The notes under the pieces: generated by a model
What the model was told of the DNA's origin: nothing
What the model saw: only the letters and a program-made list of their open reading frames with translations
The model's database searches: none
Program-made: the position numbers and the translations under genes
Shown here: positions 8,960 through 17,944 of the stretch, piece after piece
How the letters are laid out: every line of letters starts with the position of its first letter
Position numbering within the stretch: position 1 is the stretch's first letter
Assembly (NCBI GenBank): GCA_964621905.1
Contig: CAZUNG010000006.1
Location: forward strand, 1-64,000
Direction: 5' to 3'
Length of the DNA: 64,000 nt
Source of the DNA: Ruminococcus_G sp964621905
GTDB lineage: Bacteria; Bacillota; Clostridia; Lachnospirales; Lachnospiraceae

Positions 8960-9987
8960 TGGAAATGATGCGTGGAACGAAATTTAATAAAAACGGGGTC
9001 GGACAGGAGAGATGTCCCGTCGTTCAGGTGCCGAAACCGGAAATCACAAGACCGGATGAAGTCCTGATCCGCATTGAGGCGGTGAGCATCTGCGGTACGG
9101 ATGTGCGGGCACTGGCAAATCCTCCGGCATTTGACTTCGTGGACGGTATCGTCGTAGGCCATGAGGGCTGCGGTATCGTCGAGGCAGTCGGAGACGACGT
9201 GACAAATTGTAAGGTTGGGGACAAGGTTGTCGTTCACCCGAATATCTGGTGCGGAAAATGTGAGCCGTGCCGTACCGGACATATTAATCTTTGCGAAAAC
9301 TTCCGCCATATCGGAGACCGTATAGACGGTGCAATGGCTGAATATCTCTGTATCGAGGAGCGGATGGTTTACGTGATCGACAGCGAGGTGCCTTCTTATA
9401 TCGGAGCGCTGACAGAGCCGCTGGCGTGCGTGTTAAACGGCACAACAACCGTAAAAGCCAAGCCCGGTGATGAAGTGGTTGTACTGGGAGGGGGACCGAT
9501 CGGTTTGATCTTTGCGATGCTCTACAAGGCGGCGGGGGCGCACGTGACTGTATCCGAGCCGATGGAATACCGCAGGGATCTGGCACTGAAGCTGGGATGT
9601 GATGTGACCGTTAACCCCAAAGAGAGAGATCTTGAGACAGAACTTCGAGCATACGCACCCGAAGGCGCTGACATCGTGGTGGATGCAGTCGGCGTGATGC
9701 TCCCGGCCGCTGTACAGATCGCCCGAAAGGGAGGACAGATCGTGGTGTTCGGCGTCAATCAGACAGCGCAGGTGACAATCCCGCAGTATCCGATCACGGA
9801 AAAGGAACTTACGATACGCGGCACGTATATCACGAAGGGAACCTTCCCGCTGGCGATCAAGATAATAGAAAACAAGCTGATTCCGATCGATAAGCTGATC
9901 ACTCACAGACTGCCGCTTGAGCAGCTGCTGGACGGCATCGATCTGATGGTGAAAGGTACAGCGGGTAAAGTGGTGATTGAAATTTAA
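8956..9987 (+). CDS. Zinc-dependent medium-chain alcohol/polyol dehydrogenase
   Basis: Oxidises a secondary alcohol or polyol with NAD(P). Catalytic zinc residues are in SICGTD and GHEGCG; the four structural-zinc cysteines lie in CGKCEPCRTGHINLC; the cofactor loop is VLGGGPIGLI. The 343 aa length matches sorbitol and threonine dehydrogenase-type enzymes. Translation is probably coupled to the aldolase through the 4-base overlap. A paralogue of the same length lies at 15851. In the operon it could make the ketose that the FGGY kinase phosphorylates (inference). Confidence 0.9.
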   Translation: MMEMMRGTKFNKNGVGQERCPVVQVPKPEITRPDEVLIRIEAVSICGTDVRALANPPAFDFVDGIVVGHEGCGIVEAVGDDVTNCKVGDKVVVHPNIWCGKCEPCRTGHINLCENFRHIGDRIDGAMAEYLCIEERMVYVIDSEVPSYIGALTEPLACVLNGTTTVKAKPGDEVVVLGGGPIGLIFAMLYKAAGAHVTVSEPMEYRRDLALKLGCDVTVNPKERDLETELRAYAPEGADIVVDAVGVMLPAAVQIARKGGQIVVFGVNQTAQVTIPQYPITEKELTIRGTYITKGTFPLAIKIIENKLIPIDKLITHRLPLEQLLDGIDLMVKGTAGKVVIEI

Positions 9988-10007
9988 CAAGCAGAAAGGC
10001 GGCTGAC

Positions 10008-11501
10008 ATGATGACATACCATCTGACCTACGATTTTGGGTCCGGCAGTGTCAAAGCAGCACTGTCTAACCGGGAATTTGAGTTATGCGGCATTGAAAAT
10101 GCACCTTATCCCACGTATTTTCCCAGGTTTGGCCAGGCGGAACAAAAGCCTGAGGAACATTGGAGTGCAATGTGTCAGGCGACAAGGAAACTTTTAAAAA
10201 AAACGGGAGTAAACCCTGCGGACATTGCAGGGATTGCGATCGCGCAGACGGCGACCACAATCATTTTTACAGATGTGGACGGCAGTCCGCTGATAGACTG
10301 CGTGATGTGGATGGACGGAAGGGCTGAGGAGCAGGCGGAAAAGATCAACGAACGGCTTCAGGAAAAACGCTTCAGCGGCAAGAACGTGATCGCAAAGCTT
10401 CTGTGGTTTTTGGAAAATCAGCCGGATATCGTTGAACGTGCTTATGCTATGCTGGATGTCTCAGCATTTCTCTTTCACCGTATGACGGGGGAATGGGTAT
10501 ATGAGTTCACTGGTTCCCGTGCAACATGCCTGGTGGATGTGGGAAGACGCTGCTGGGATGAGGATATGTTTGAGCTGATTGGCTTTCCGCGCCGGCTGGT
10601 GCCGGATAGGATCGCAGGATCGACGGAACAGATCGGACTGCTGACCCAAAACGCGGCAGCGGATCTGGGACTTGTCCCGGGGATTCCGCTGTTCGGAGGA
10701 TGTTCGGACCATGCGACGGCAATGCTGGGGACCGGATGCATCCGGCCGGGCGATGCGCATATTTATATGGGAACGAGTGCATGGCTGGCGGCGGCGACAT
10801 CGGAGGATGATCCCCTGCCGGGACGGATGCCGTCACCGGTACCGGGACTCAGATATCATTTCTATGATACGGATTCCGGGGGAAGCTGCATCGACTATCT
10901 GCTGAATACGTTTTATACGGATGAAATGAAACGGGGAGCGGACGTGTATACACTGATGAATCAGGAGGTTCAGACGGCTCTTGAGGAGGAAGATGAGAAT
11001 GTACTGTTTCTTCCGTTTCTGGCAGGAGCGTCGGCGCCGATCTCCAATACGACAGTGAGAGCTTCACTGCTGAACCTGACCAGAAGTACGAAACGCCGCC
11101 ATATCGCGCTGGCCGTGATGCAGGGAGTCTGCTTTAATCTCCGCTGGATGCGTGATATACACCGGGAAAGAAACGGCTGGAATCCGAATTTCCTGCGGGG
11201 GATCGGCGGAGGTATGGCGAGTGAGGTGTTTGCTCAGATGCTCGCAGATGTACTGGACACGCCGTTTACTCCGCTTGAGAATCCGCGGTTCGCCGGGAAT
11301 CTGGGACTGCAGTCCTGTATCGAGGTCGGCCTGGGCCAAGCAAAGGATTTTACTGTACTGGATGACGTAGTGACATGCAGTAAAACGTACGCGCCGCGTC
11401 GCGGTTATCAAAAGAGACATGACCGGATGTACGAATGTTACCGGGAAAGTTACCGAAGTCTGGAAGATATGTACCGAAAACTGAACGAAACCAATAGGTA
11501 A
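10008..11501 (+). CDS. FGGY-family carbohydrate kinase
   Basis: ATP-dependent phosphorylation of a sugar, ketose or polyol. 497 aa, with the two actin-like halves expected: the N-terminal phosphate loop DFGSGSVKAAL, the metal and substrate Asp region DCVMWMDGRA, the second-domain loop GGCSDHATAMLGTG with MGTSAWLA, and the C-terminal adenosine loop RGIGGGMAS. It is nearest in look to xylulokinase-type members. AAAGGCGG stands before the ATG, with a second ATG next to it. It is 20 bases after the dehydrogenase and 12 bases before the aminotransferase, hence the same operon. Confidence 0.88.
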   Translation: MMTYHLTYDFGSGSVKAALSNREFELCGIENAPYPTYFPRFGQAEQKPEEHWSAMCQATRKLLKKTGVNPADIAGIAIAQTATTIIFTDVDGSPLIDCVMWMDGRAEEQAEKINERLQEKRFSGKNVIAKLLWFLENQPDIVERAYAMLDVSAFLFHRMTGEWVYEFTGSRATCLVDVGRRCWDEDMFELIGFPRRLVPDRIAGSTEQIGLLTQNAAADLGLVPGIPLFGGCSDHATAMLGTGCIRPGDAHIYMGTSAWLAAATSEDDPLPGRMPSPVPGLRYHFYDTDSGGSCIDYLLNTFYTDEMKRGADVYTLMNQEVQTALEEEDENVLFLPFLAGASAPISNTTVRASLLNLTRSTKRRHIALAVMQGVCFNLRWMRDIHRERNGWNPNFLRGIGGGMASEVFAQMLADVLDTPFTPLENPRFAGNLGLQSCIEVGLGQAKDFTVLDDVVTCSKTYAPRRGYQKRHDRMYECYRESYRSLEDMYRKLNETNR

Positions 11502-11513
11502 AGGAGAACGATT

Positions 11514-12956
11514 ATGAAGATGGAATATTTAGATGCGTTTAATTACGATGCTGTACATGAGAGAGCAAAATACGTGCTGGAACATACAAAGAGGCTGAAA
11601 CCGGAGGCGGAAAAAGAGTGTCTGGAGTGGTTTGATACTCACTGTGCAACATCCAAAAGAACGATTGAAGAAGCAAAAAGCGCAATTCCGGGGGGCGTAC
11701 AGCACAATCTTGCCAATAACTATCCGTTTGCACTGAACTGCGTGAAAGGTGAAGGGGCTTACCTCTATGACATCGACGGCAACAAATATATTGACTTTAT
11801 CGGCGCCGGAGGTCCTTCCATACTTGGAAATAATGATCCGGATGTTCACGATGCCGTAATCAAGACACTGAACACAACGGGTTATCTGACAGGCCTTTAC
11901 CATGAATATGAATATAAACTGGCACAGAAAGTAAAAGAATTTTTCCCGTCCGTCGATAAATTCCGTATGATGGGCTCCGGATCTGAGGCATGTATGGCGG
12001 CAATCCGTGCGGCGCGTGCATTTTCCGGAAAGAAAAATATCGTAAAGCTGAAAGGCTGTTACCATGGTATTTCCGATCAGCTGATCTATGATATCCGTTA
12101 CTGTGATTCCAAGACATCATTTGCTGCAGGTATTCCGGATGAATGCTTCGGCAATATATCAGCCGTTATGGTGAATGACCTGAACGCGCTGGAAGACCGC
12201 TTCAAAGAAAATGAGAAGAACGGCGGAACGGCATGCTTTATCATGGAAGCCATGGGTCAGGATTCCGGTGTTCTCCCAACAACCCGCGAATACCATAAGG
12301 GTGTCAGAGAACTGTGTGACAAATATAATGTGATCCTGATCTATGACGAGGTCGTGACGGCATTCCGCCTGGCACTCGGCGGTGCCCAGGAATACTTTGA
12401 TACCCGTGCGGATATCACGGTGTTTGGGAAAGTCATCGCGGGAGGTTTCGCATCTGCCGGGGGATTCGGCGGCCGTGAGGACATCATGAGCGTGCTGACA
12501 GCGGGCGTGGCACATATTGCGGGGAATAAGATTGTTGTCGGCGGTACGCTGACAGCCAACCCGATTTCCTGCTGTGCAGGTTATGTGACACTCTGCAAAC
12601 TGCAGAAAGAAGATATTCCAAACCGGCTGAACCAGGCAGGTCTTGAATTTACCAGAAAACTGACAGATCTGGCGAATAAATACGACATTCCGGCGATCAT
12701 CTCCAGTACAGGTTCTGTACTTCAGATTGACCTGACAGGTATGAAACACGTCGCGACCTTCCCGGAATATTCCAAAGAAGAACAGGCAGCAAAACGCCAG
12801 TTTGCGTCCGCGAGAATGACAGACTTTGCGATGGCACTGGCGGCAAACGGGATCCTGACGGCAGGGGGAAACAAAACATTCCTGAACTACTGCTCTCTGG
12901 ATATACTGGATGACGCATTAAAGATTTATGAAAAAGTTTTCTCAATGTATGCGTGA
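11514..12956 (+). CDS. PLP-dependent class III aminotransferase / glutamate-1-semialdehyde aminomutase-like
   Basis: 480 aa protein of the HemL-like branch of class III transaminases. PLP marks are MGSGSEACMAAIRAAR (phosphate cup), KGCYHG, the Asp in IYDEVVTAFR and the Schiff-base lysine K306 in VFGKVIAGG. It is longer than HemL (about 430 aa) by an N-terminal extension of some 50 residues. Other tetrapyrrole genes are absent, so a catabolic aminotransferase or 1,2-aminomutase is more likely than haem synthesis (inference). AAAGGAG precedes the ATG. It is the last gene of the operon begun at 3945; the next gene is 244 bases away, across a structured region. Confidence 0.85.
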   Translation: MKMEYLDAFNYDAVHERAKYVLEHTKRLKPEAEKECLEWFDTHCATSKRTIEEAKSAIPGGVQHNLANNYPFALNCVKGEGAYLYDIDGNKYIDFIGAGGPSILGNNDPDVHDAVIKTLNTTGYLTGLYHEYEYKLAQKVKEFFPSVDKFRMMGSGSEACMAAIRAARAFSGKKNIVKLKGCYHGISDQLIYDIRYCDSKTSFAAGIPDECFGNISAVMVNDLNALEDRFKENEKNGGTACFIMEAMGQDSGVLPTTREYHKGVRELCDKYNVILIYDEVVTAFRLALGGAQEYFDTRADITVFGKVIAGGFASAGGFGGREDIMSVLTAGVAHIAGNKIVVGGTLTANPISCCAGYVTLCKLQKEDIPNRLNQAGLEFTRKLTDLANKYDIPAIISSTGSVLQIDLTGMKHVATFPEYSKEEQAAKRQFASARMTDFAMALAANGILTAGGNKTFLNYCSLDILDDALKIYEKVFSMYA

Positions 12957-13003
12957 ATAAGGCCCTCTTACAAACTTCTATATTCCCTTAGCTCAAAAGA
13001 AGT

Positions 13004-13028
13004 CCCGGCTGGCAGCCAACCGGCCGGG
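13004..13028 (+). other. GC-rich hairpin after the aminotransferase gene
   Basis: Bases 13004-13012 pair with 13020-13028 (9 pairs, one T-G) around a 7-base loop. There is no T run after it, so it is a poor terminator; it may be part of a larger leader structure or an mRNA 3' stabiliser. Confidence 0.45.
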
Positions 13029-13068
13029 GGGAGGGAAACGAAGTGATAATTATATATAAATAATACAA

Positions 13069-13164
13069 CGTAACAGTTCCGGACCAATTTCCACATCGGA
13101 TGAATATCCGATGCTTCTTGACCGGTTTTTCGGTCAAGAAGATAAGCCGTCCTGAACAGTTACG
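13069..13164 (+). ncRNA. Candidate three-way-junction RNA (or nested operator array) upstream of the SDR gene
   Basis: Two perfect hairpins abut with no spacer: 13094-13101 with 13106-13113 (8 pairs, loop GAAT) and 13114-13124 with 13131-13141 (11 pairs, loop GTTTTT). They are enclosed by a long outer helix, 13069-13084 with 13149-13164, in which 14 of 16 positions pair. No intrinsic T tail follows. The 3' arm ends 36 bases before the start codon at 13201. At the DNA level AACAGTT occurs in both outer arms (13072-13078, 13156-13162), so protein binding sites are an alternative. It matches no riboswitch class I know. Confidence 0.45.
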
Positions 13165-13200
13165 ATACAACATCCTATAATGAGACAGGAGAAATAGTAT

Positions 13201-13989
13201 ATGAAAAATCAGATAGTATTAGCGGGACAGGCAGCTGTTGTAACCGGCGGAGGTTCCGGCATCGGACGCGCAATCTGTATTCAGCTGGCAGGACACGGTG
13301 CATCAGTCCTTGTAGCGGACATGGCAGTGGATAAGGCACAGGAAACAGCAGAGATAATCCGCAAAAATGGAGGAACAGCCAGTGCGATGCAGGTAAATGT
13401 TACTGAGGCCAAAGATGCACAGGCGATGATTGATAAAGCAGTGGAACTGTACGGAAAAGTAGATCTGCTGTACAACAATGCAGGTATCTGTACAGTCAGC
13501 GAAATTGAAAAGATGCCGGAAGCATGGTGGGACGCTATCTTTGCGGTCAACTGTAAAGGTGTGTTCCTGTGTTCACAGGCCGTGATTCCACAGATGAAAA
13601 AACAGGGTTATGGACGTATTATCAATACGGCTTCCCAAGCGGGAAAAGGTGCGATCCCGAAACAGGTGCATTACTGTGCGACAAAGGCAGCGGTGATCGG
13701 ATTCACCCGTGCACTGGCTATGGAATTAAAAGATACCGGAATCCGTGTCAACTGTTTCTGTCCTGGCTCCGTGATGAGCGAAATGACCATGCGCGAGGCG
13801 CAGGCGGTCTACGAGCTGGACGGTATCGAACCGGAAGAATCTCTGAAAGAATGGCAGGCGGCAATTCCGCTGGGACGCTGGGTGACGCCGGAAGATGTGG
13901 CGGATATTGCAGTATTTCTGGCATCTGATTATGCGGAATATATGACGGGTCAGGCAATCAATATTTCCGGTGGACAGACGATGAATTAA
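13201..13989 (+). CDS. Short-chain dehydrogenase/reductase (classical SDR)
   Basis: NAD(P)-dependent oxidoreductase of 262 aa. The dinucleotide loop is TGGGSGIGR near residues 15-23, NNAG is present, and the catalytic set is Ser in NTASQAG and Tyr/Lys in YCATK. The C-terminal GQAINISGGQ is typical. AGGAG stands about 9 bases before the ATG. It is preceded by the structured element at 13069-13164 and followed after 27 bases by the hydantoinase-type gene, so the two probably form a short operon. Relatives include polyol and 3-oxoacyl reductases; the substrate is not known. Confidence 0.9.
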   Translation: MKNQIVLAGQAAVVTGGGSGIGRAICIQLAGHGASVLVADMAVDKAQETAEIIRKNGGTASAMQVNVTEAKDAQAMIDKAVELYGKVDLLYNNAGICTVSEIEKMPEAWWDAIFAVNCKGVFLCSQAVIPQMKKQGYGRIINTASQAGKGAIPKQVHYCATKAAVIGFTRALAMELKDTGIRVNCFCPGSVMSEMTMREAQAVYELDGIEPEESLKEWQAAIPLGRWVTPEDVADIAVFLASDYAEYMTGQAINISGGQTMN

Positions 13990-14016
13990 CCGGCGGCGGA
14001 CCAGACAGGAGCAGCT

Positions 14017-15630
14017 ATGCTGATTTTAGGAATTGATACGGGAGGTACTTATACAGACAGTGTGATCGTGGACCGTGATACCCGCCAGGTGCTGTATGCG
14101 GCCAAGGCTTTGACTACACAGTATGATCTGACAGCAGGCATTAAAAACTGTATGGATGCACTTGGTTTTAAATCCTGGCATCAAATCGATATGGTAAGTC
14201 TTTCCACGACGCTGGCAACCAACGCCATCGTGGAAGGAAAAGGAGGCCGTGTTGGTCTTTTGTTGCTGGGAGAAAAACCGGAGGGAGAGATTCCGGCGGA
14301 TGTTATCGAAGAACTGGATGCCAGAATCGATATCCGAGGCGGAATCAGGATCCCTCTGGATGAAAACCTGCTGGATGAGAAACTTGCCTCACTGTGCAGC
14401 TCGTGTGATGCGGTGGCGATTTCAGGATACGCCAGCGTTCGGAATCCGGAACATGAAAAACAGGCGGCAGGGCGTGTCGCAAAAGTTTCGGCACTCCCCG
14501 TTGTCTGTGCCCACGAGTTGTCCGGTGCCCTGGGATTTTATGAGCGTACCGTAACGGCTGTGCTGAATGCAAGGCTGATACCGATTATAAAGAATTTAAT
14601 AACAACTGTCTGTAAAGAGACGAGGCGGAGGGGAATCGGTGCTCCTGTCATGATCGTTCGCGGAAACGGAAGCCTGATGAGGGCAGACTACGCCGTGGAC
14701 CGTCCGGTGGAGACGATTCTTTCCGGGCCGGCGGCGAGTGTGATTGGTGCCAGATTCTTAAGCGGACTTCTGGATTGCCTCGTTGTCGATATGGGAGGAA
14801 CAACGACGGATATTGCCAGTCTGAAAGACGGGCAGTGCACCGTTTCGGAGAATGGTACCTGCCTGGGGGGATGGCGGACACGGGTGAAGGCACTTGAGAT
14901 CTGTACATTTGGACTTGGCGGTGACAGCGAAATCAGAAGGGATTTGAACGGCGGCATACAGATTGGACCGCAGCGTGTGGTACCTCTTTGCAGGACAAAA
15001 GTGTGCAGCGGAAGGTCCGGGCTTACGCCGACGGATGTACTGCATGTGACGGGAGAATACGTACAGTGGGATCCATCCGAACCGGCAGATGAATTATTAA
15101 AATTTGCACAGTGCACAGTCCCGGAATCATACCGGACGCCGTCGCAGGCGGCACAGGAGCTGCGCAGCATGATCGTTGAGAGGCTGGCGGCATACTGTCA
15201 AAAAAGTATGGACATGTTTGGAAACAGCGGTATCCGGACGCTGGTCGGAACGGGTGCACCCGCCCCGATATGGCTGCGGGATGCAGCGGCAGAACTGGGA
15301 ATGCACTGTGAGGTGCCGAAACATGCCGAAGTCGCAAATGCGGTGGGGGCTGCTGTGGGACAGATAGTTGAGACCTCCGGTGTATTGCTTCGAAGAAATA
15401 AATGGAATGACTCTTATTACTTATATACAGAAAAAGAACGTCTGCGCGCACTGACATATAGTCAGGCAAAAACACTTGCCTGTCAGCTCGCCCGGCGTTA
15501 TGCAGAAGAAAAAGCAAAGTTTGCAGGCGCCGCTGATTATAAGATCAGTACAAAAGAATGGGAAGTCCTGGATCAGAACGGATCCTTTATTGAGTGGCAT
15601 GTGCAGGCGGAAGCAATCGGATATCCTTAA
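14017..15630 (+). CDS. Hydantoinase/oxoprolinase-family protein (HyuA type, A-subunit-like)
   Basis: 537 aa ASKHA-fold protein. The N-terminus GIDTGGTYTDSVIVD is the hydantoinase/oxoprolinase N domain phosphate loop; the central block VDMGGTTTDIASL, preceded by ILSGPAASVIG, is the hydantoinase A core, and SGLTPTDVLH follows. Enzymes with this domain use ATP to activate cyclic imides, 5-oxoproline or ketones, but usually need a HyuB-type partner. None is encoded nearby, so the role is open; stand-alone members are common in clostridia. AGGAG precedes the ATG. A longer paralogue lies at 26367. A terminator follows at 15672. Confidence 0.85.
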   Translation: MLILGIDTGGTYTDSVIVDRDTRQVLYAAKALTTQYDLTAGIKNCMDALGFKSWHQIDMVSLSTTLATNAIVEGKGGRVGLLLLGEKPEGEIPADVIEELDARIDIRGGIRIPLDENLLDEKLASLCSSCDAVAISGYASVRNPEHEKQAAGRVAKVSALPVVCAHELSGALGFYERTVTAVLNARLIPIIKNLITTVCKETRRRGIGAPVMIVRGNGSLMRADYAVDRPVETILSGPAASVIGARFLSGLLDCLVVDMGGTTTDIASLKDGQCTVSENGTCLGGWRTRVKALEICTFGLGGDSEIRRDLNGGIQIGPQRVVPLCRTKVCSGRSGLTPTDVLHVTGEYVQWDPSEPADELLKFAQCTVPESYRTPSQAAQELRSMIVERLAAYCQKSMDMFGNSGIRTLVGTGAPAPIWLRDAAAELGMHCEVPKHAEVANAVGAAVGQIVETSGVLLRRNKWNDSYYLYTEKERLRALTYSQAKTLACQLARRYAEEKAKFAGAADYKISTKEWEVLDQNGSFIEWHVQAEAIGYP

Positions 15631-15671
15631 GCCCATTTTTACTTCCTAATATTTTTATATTTTACTCTTGA

Positions 15672-15713
15672 GCCCGAAAAACTGCAGCTGCAGCGTTTCG
15701 GGCCTTTGCCTTT
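15672..15713 (+). terminator. Terminator after the hydantoinase-type gene
   Basis: GCCCGAAA (15672-15679) pairs with TTTCGGGC (15696-15703). The loop itself contains the palindrome CTGCAGCTGCAG. A CTTTGCCTTTT tail follows. Confidence 0.7.
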
Positions 15714-15763
15714 TGAAAAAGCATATGAGCAATTTTGGAATGGATTTCTGACAATAATTTAAG

Positions 15764-15791
15764 TTGTTATTTTTTATAGAAACCCTATAAT
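15764..15791 (+). promoter_or_regulatory. Promoter of the second zinc dehydrogenase gene
   Basis: TTGTTA (15764-15769) and TATAAT (15786-15791) are 16 bases apart, about 60 bases before the ATG at 15851. The -35 box matches 4 of 6 consensus bases. Confidence 0.55.
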
Positions 15792-15850
15792 ATAAGAAAA
15801 CACGGGGTTTTGCAAAAGAAAACATAAATTTCTCAGAAAGGGGTTTAAGA

Positions 15851-16882
15851 ATGCAGGAAAAAATGAATGCTGTTGTCCTGAAAGAAGAGGGCAAGTTTGC
15901 GGTTGAAGAAAAACCGGTTCCGAAGATTAAGAAAGACAATGAGATGTTGATCAGGATCGATATCTGCAGCATCTGCGGTTCCGATATGATGATTTTAAGA
16001 AATCCTCCGGGATATCCGGCAAAGACAGGGATTACGATTGGACATGAGATGGTGGGAACGGTCGTGGAAGCAGGAGCGGGCGTCACCGGATTTCGGCCCG
16101 GGGACCGCGTAGTTTGTGACAATAACATGCCCTGCGGACAGTGTTATTTCTGCAGAACCGGCCATGCGAGCATGTGTGAACACCTGACATGTCTGGGATT
16201 CGATGCGGATGGATTTTTTGCACAGTATGCAGTGGTGCCGGATATGCTGGCCGTTAAGATCGATCAGGATATCCCGCTGGAGACGGCAATTTTTACAGAA
16301 CCTTTGAACTGTGTCATGAGCGGGGCGAATAAAGTCCGTCTGCTGCCCGGTGAGACCGTCGTTGTCATTGGCGCCGGCGCCATCGGATTATATTTTATAC
16401 AGCTGATGAAATTAAACGGAGCAGGAAAGGTGATTTCTGTGGAACCGACGGAATTCCGCAGAGAGTACGCGAGGAAGATGGGGGCAGATGTAGTGATCTC
16501 CCCGGATGAGGCGGATGAGGCGGTGAAGGAAGCGACCAGAGGACTTGGCGCTGATGTCGTGATTGATGCGGTTGGGTTCTGCATCAGGGATGCCATCCGA
16601 TTTGCCAGAAGCTCAGGTAGGATTCTGCTGTTCGGCCTTAATATGGCAGCCACACAGGAAATCTGTCAGAGCCAGATCACCAGAAAGGATCTGACGGTTT
16701 ACGGAAGCTATATCGGAACATATACGTGGCATAATACGATTCAGATGCTTGCCAATATCCCCATGAAGCTGGAAGATATGATTACGCACAGACTGTCGCT
16801 GGAGGAGTTCGGTGTTGGTTTTGAGGCAATGAAAGATGGAAGCGCTCTGGAAGTGGTACTGTATCCAAATGGAAAAGCATAA
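15851..16882 (+). CDS. Zinc-dependent medium-chain alcohol dehydrogenase, second copy
   Basis: 343 aa, the same family and length as the protein encoded at 8956. Catalytic zinc residues are in SICGSD and GHEMVG; structural zinc in CGQCYFCRTGHASMC; the NAD(P) loop is IGAGAIGLYF. Both copies share an NPP segment after the first zinc Cys, suggesting related substrates. It has its own promoter and the terminator at 16894-16933, so it is monocistronic. AAAGGGG precedes the ATG. The divergence from the 8956 copy is large enough to rule out a recent duplication. Confidence 0.9.
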   Translation: MQEKMNAVVLKEEGKFAVEEKPVPKIKKDNEMLIRIDICSICGSDMMILRNPPGYPAKTGITIGHEMVGTVVEAGAGVTGFRPGDRVVCDNNMPCGQCYFCRTGHASMCEHLTCLGFDADGFFAQYAVVPDMLAVKIDQDIPLETAIFTEPLNCVMSGANKVRLLPGETVVVIGAGAIGLYFIQLMKLNGAGKVISVEPTEFRREYARKMGADVVISPDEADEAVKEATRGLGADVVIDAVGFCIRDAIRFARSSGRILLFGLNMAATQEICQSQITRKDLTVYGSYIGTYTWHNTIQMLANIPMKLEDMITHRLSLEEFGVGFEAMKDGSALEVVLYPNGKA

Positions 16883-16893
16883 CAGATGATCAG

Positions 16894-16933
16894 AAAAGCC
16901 TCTGCCGGCCAGATCAAGACGGCGGAGGCTTTT
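16894..16933. terminator. Bidirectional terminator between convergent genes
   Basis: AAAAGCCTCTGCCG (16894-16907) pairs with the 3' arm 16920-16933 (13 of 14 pairs); A and T tracts flank both ends. It serves the dehydrogenase on the plus strand and the AraC gene on the minus strand. Confidence 0.8.
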
Positions 16934-17799
16934 CATCGCGGACAGGAGGGGTTATAATTCCGAAATTCTGTCGGTGAATACCCAAATTCCTTTTTAAAGG
17001 CCCTGGCAAAATTGGAGCCGCTGGAAAAACCAACGATCTCACCGATCTTATCAACACTCAGGTTGCTGGTGAGCAGCAGATGCTTAGCACTGTCGAAGCG
17101 GACACTGGCGAGATACTGGTGCGGGGTGCAGCCGTGAACCTGCTGGAACGCGCGGATAAAATAGTAGACGGACAGATTGCAGCCCTTGGCGAGATTTTGC
17201 ACCGTCAGATTCTCGCTGTGGAATTTATCGATGTAGTTGGCAACCTCAATCATGCTGAGATTCGTATCTTCCTGGGAGAGGGGGTTTAAAAGTGTCAGCG
17301 CTGTCAGAATATCATGCAGATACAGGGAACCCTGGAATTCGTTGATCTGGTTGCCAGCGAACATGTTCATGATAAAACTGAATTTTTTGGACATGGACAT
17401 GATATCGTCGATGTAAAATACAGGTCCGTTCTGTTCATTATTTTCATACAGCATATCAAAAAAATTCTGGACCATGATTCCGCTGAACTGAATCCACTGC
17501 ATGGAAAGGCTGGCTTTGGCGAAGTAGTGACAGTTGATTTTGCTGTCCAGCACAAACACGGTGCCCTGGGGCGCCATATACTGTCTGCGGTTCATCTCAA
17601 TGTACAATGTCCCTTTCTGGATCAGCATCACATAAAAGCTTTCCGGCATGCCGCCCTTTACGACGGTATAAGTATCATCGCACTGATAATCGCCGCCGGA
17701 TATCAGATAGAACAATGTTTTTTTTGCAAATATGCTTGCGACATGGAAATATTCCTGAGAGGTCGCAAGTACGCCAATATCGTAATTTCTCATAAGCAC
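16933..17799 (-). CDS. AraC-family transcriptional regulator with cupin-like sensor domain
   Basis: 288 aa. Residues about 190-285 carry the two AraC helix-turn-helix units (LTVQNLAKGCNLSVYYFIRA and LSVDKIGEIVGFSSGSNFAR). The N-terminal half looks like the AraC arm/cupin domain that binds a small effector. It is convergent with the zinc dehydrogenase gene and divergent from the Fe-S protein gene at 17945, one of which may be its target. The ligand is unknown. Confidence 0.88.
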   Translation of the reverse strand: MLMRNYDIGVLATSQEYFHVASIFAKKTLFYLISGGDYQCDDTYTVVKGGMPESFYVMLIQKGTLYIEMNRRQYMAPQGTVFVLDSKINCHYFAKASLSMQWIQFSGIMVQNFFDMLYENNEQNGPVFYIDDIMSMSKKFSFIMNMFAGNQINEFQGSLYLHDILTALTLLNPLSQEDTNLSMIEVANYIDKFHSENLTVQNLAKGCNLSVYYFIRAFQQVHGCTPHQYLASVRFDSAKHLLLTSNLSVDKIGEIVGFSSGSNFARAFKKEFGYSPTEFRNYNPSCPR

Positions 17800-17944
17800 C
17801 TGCTATCGCATCAATGGGTACGTCTGTTATCCTGTTTATTATAGCCGGATACAGGAGGGAAAGTAAAGAATGGACTTTCTTATTTGATGTTTTTCATATA
17901 TAATGGGTCCAGAAATATGCATATCTGCGAAAGAGGGAAAGAAT

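Noticed and set aside
11514..12956. Calling the aminotransferase HemL of haem synthesis
   Set aside because: No tetrapyrrole genes nearby, an N-terminal extension, and a catabolic operon context.
13004..13028. GC-rich hairpin as a terminator of the aminotransferase operon
   Set aside because: No T run follows; the bases after the stem are G-rich.
13153..13181. TGAACA and TATAAT 17 bases apart as promoter of the SDR gene
   Set aside because: Transcription would start about at the ribosome binding site, leaving almost no leader; chance or a weak secondary promoter is more likely. The -35 part also lies in the outer helix of the structured element.
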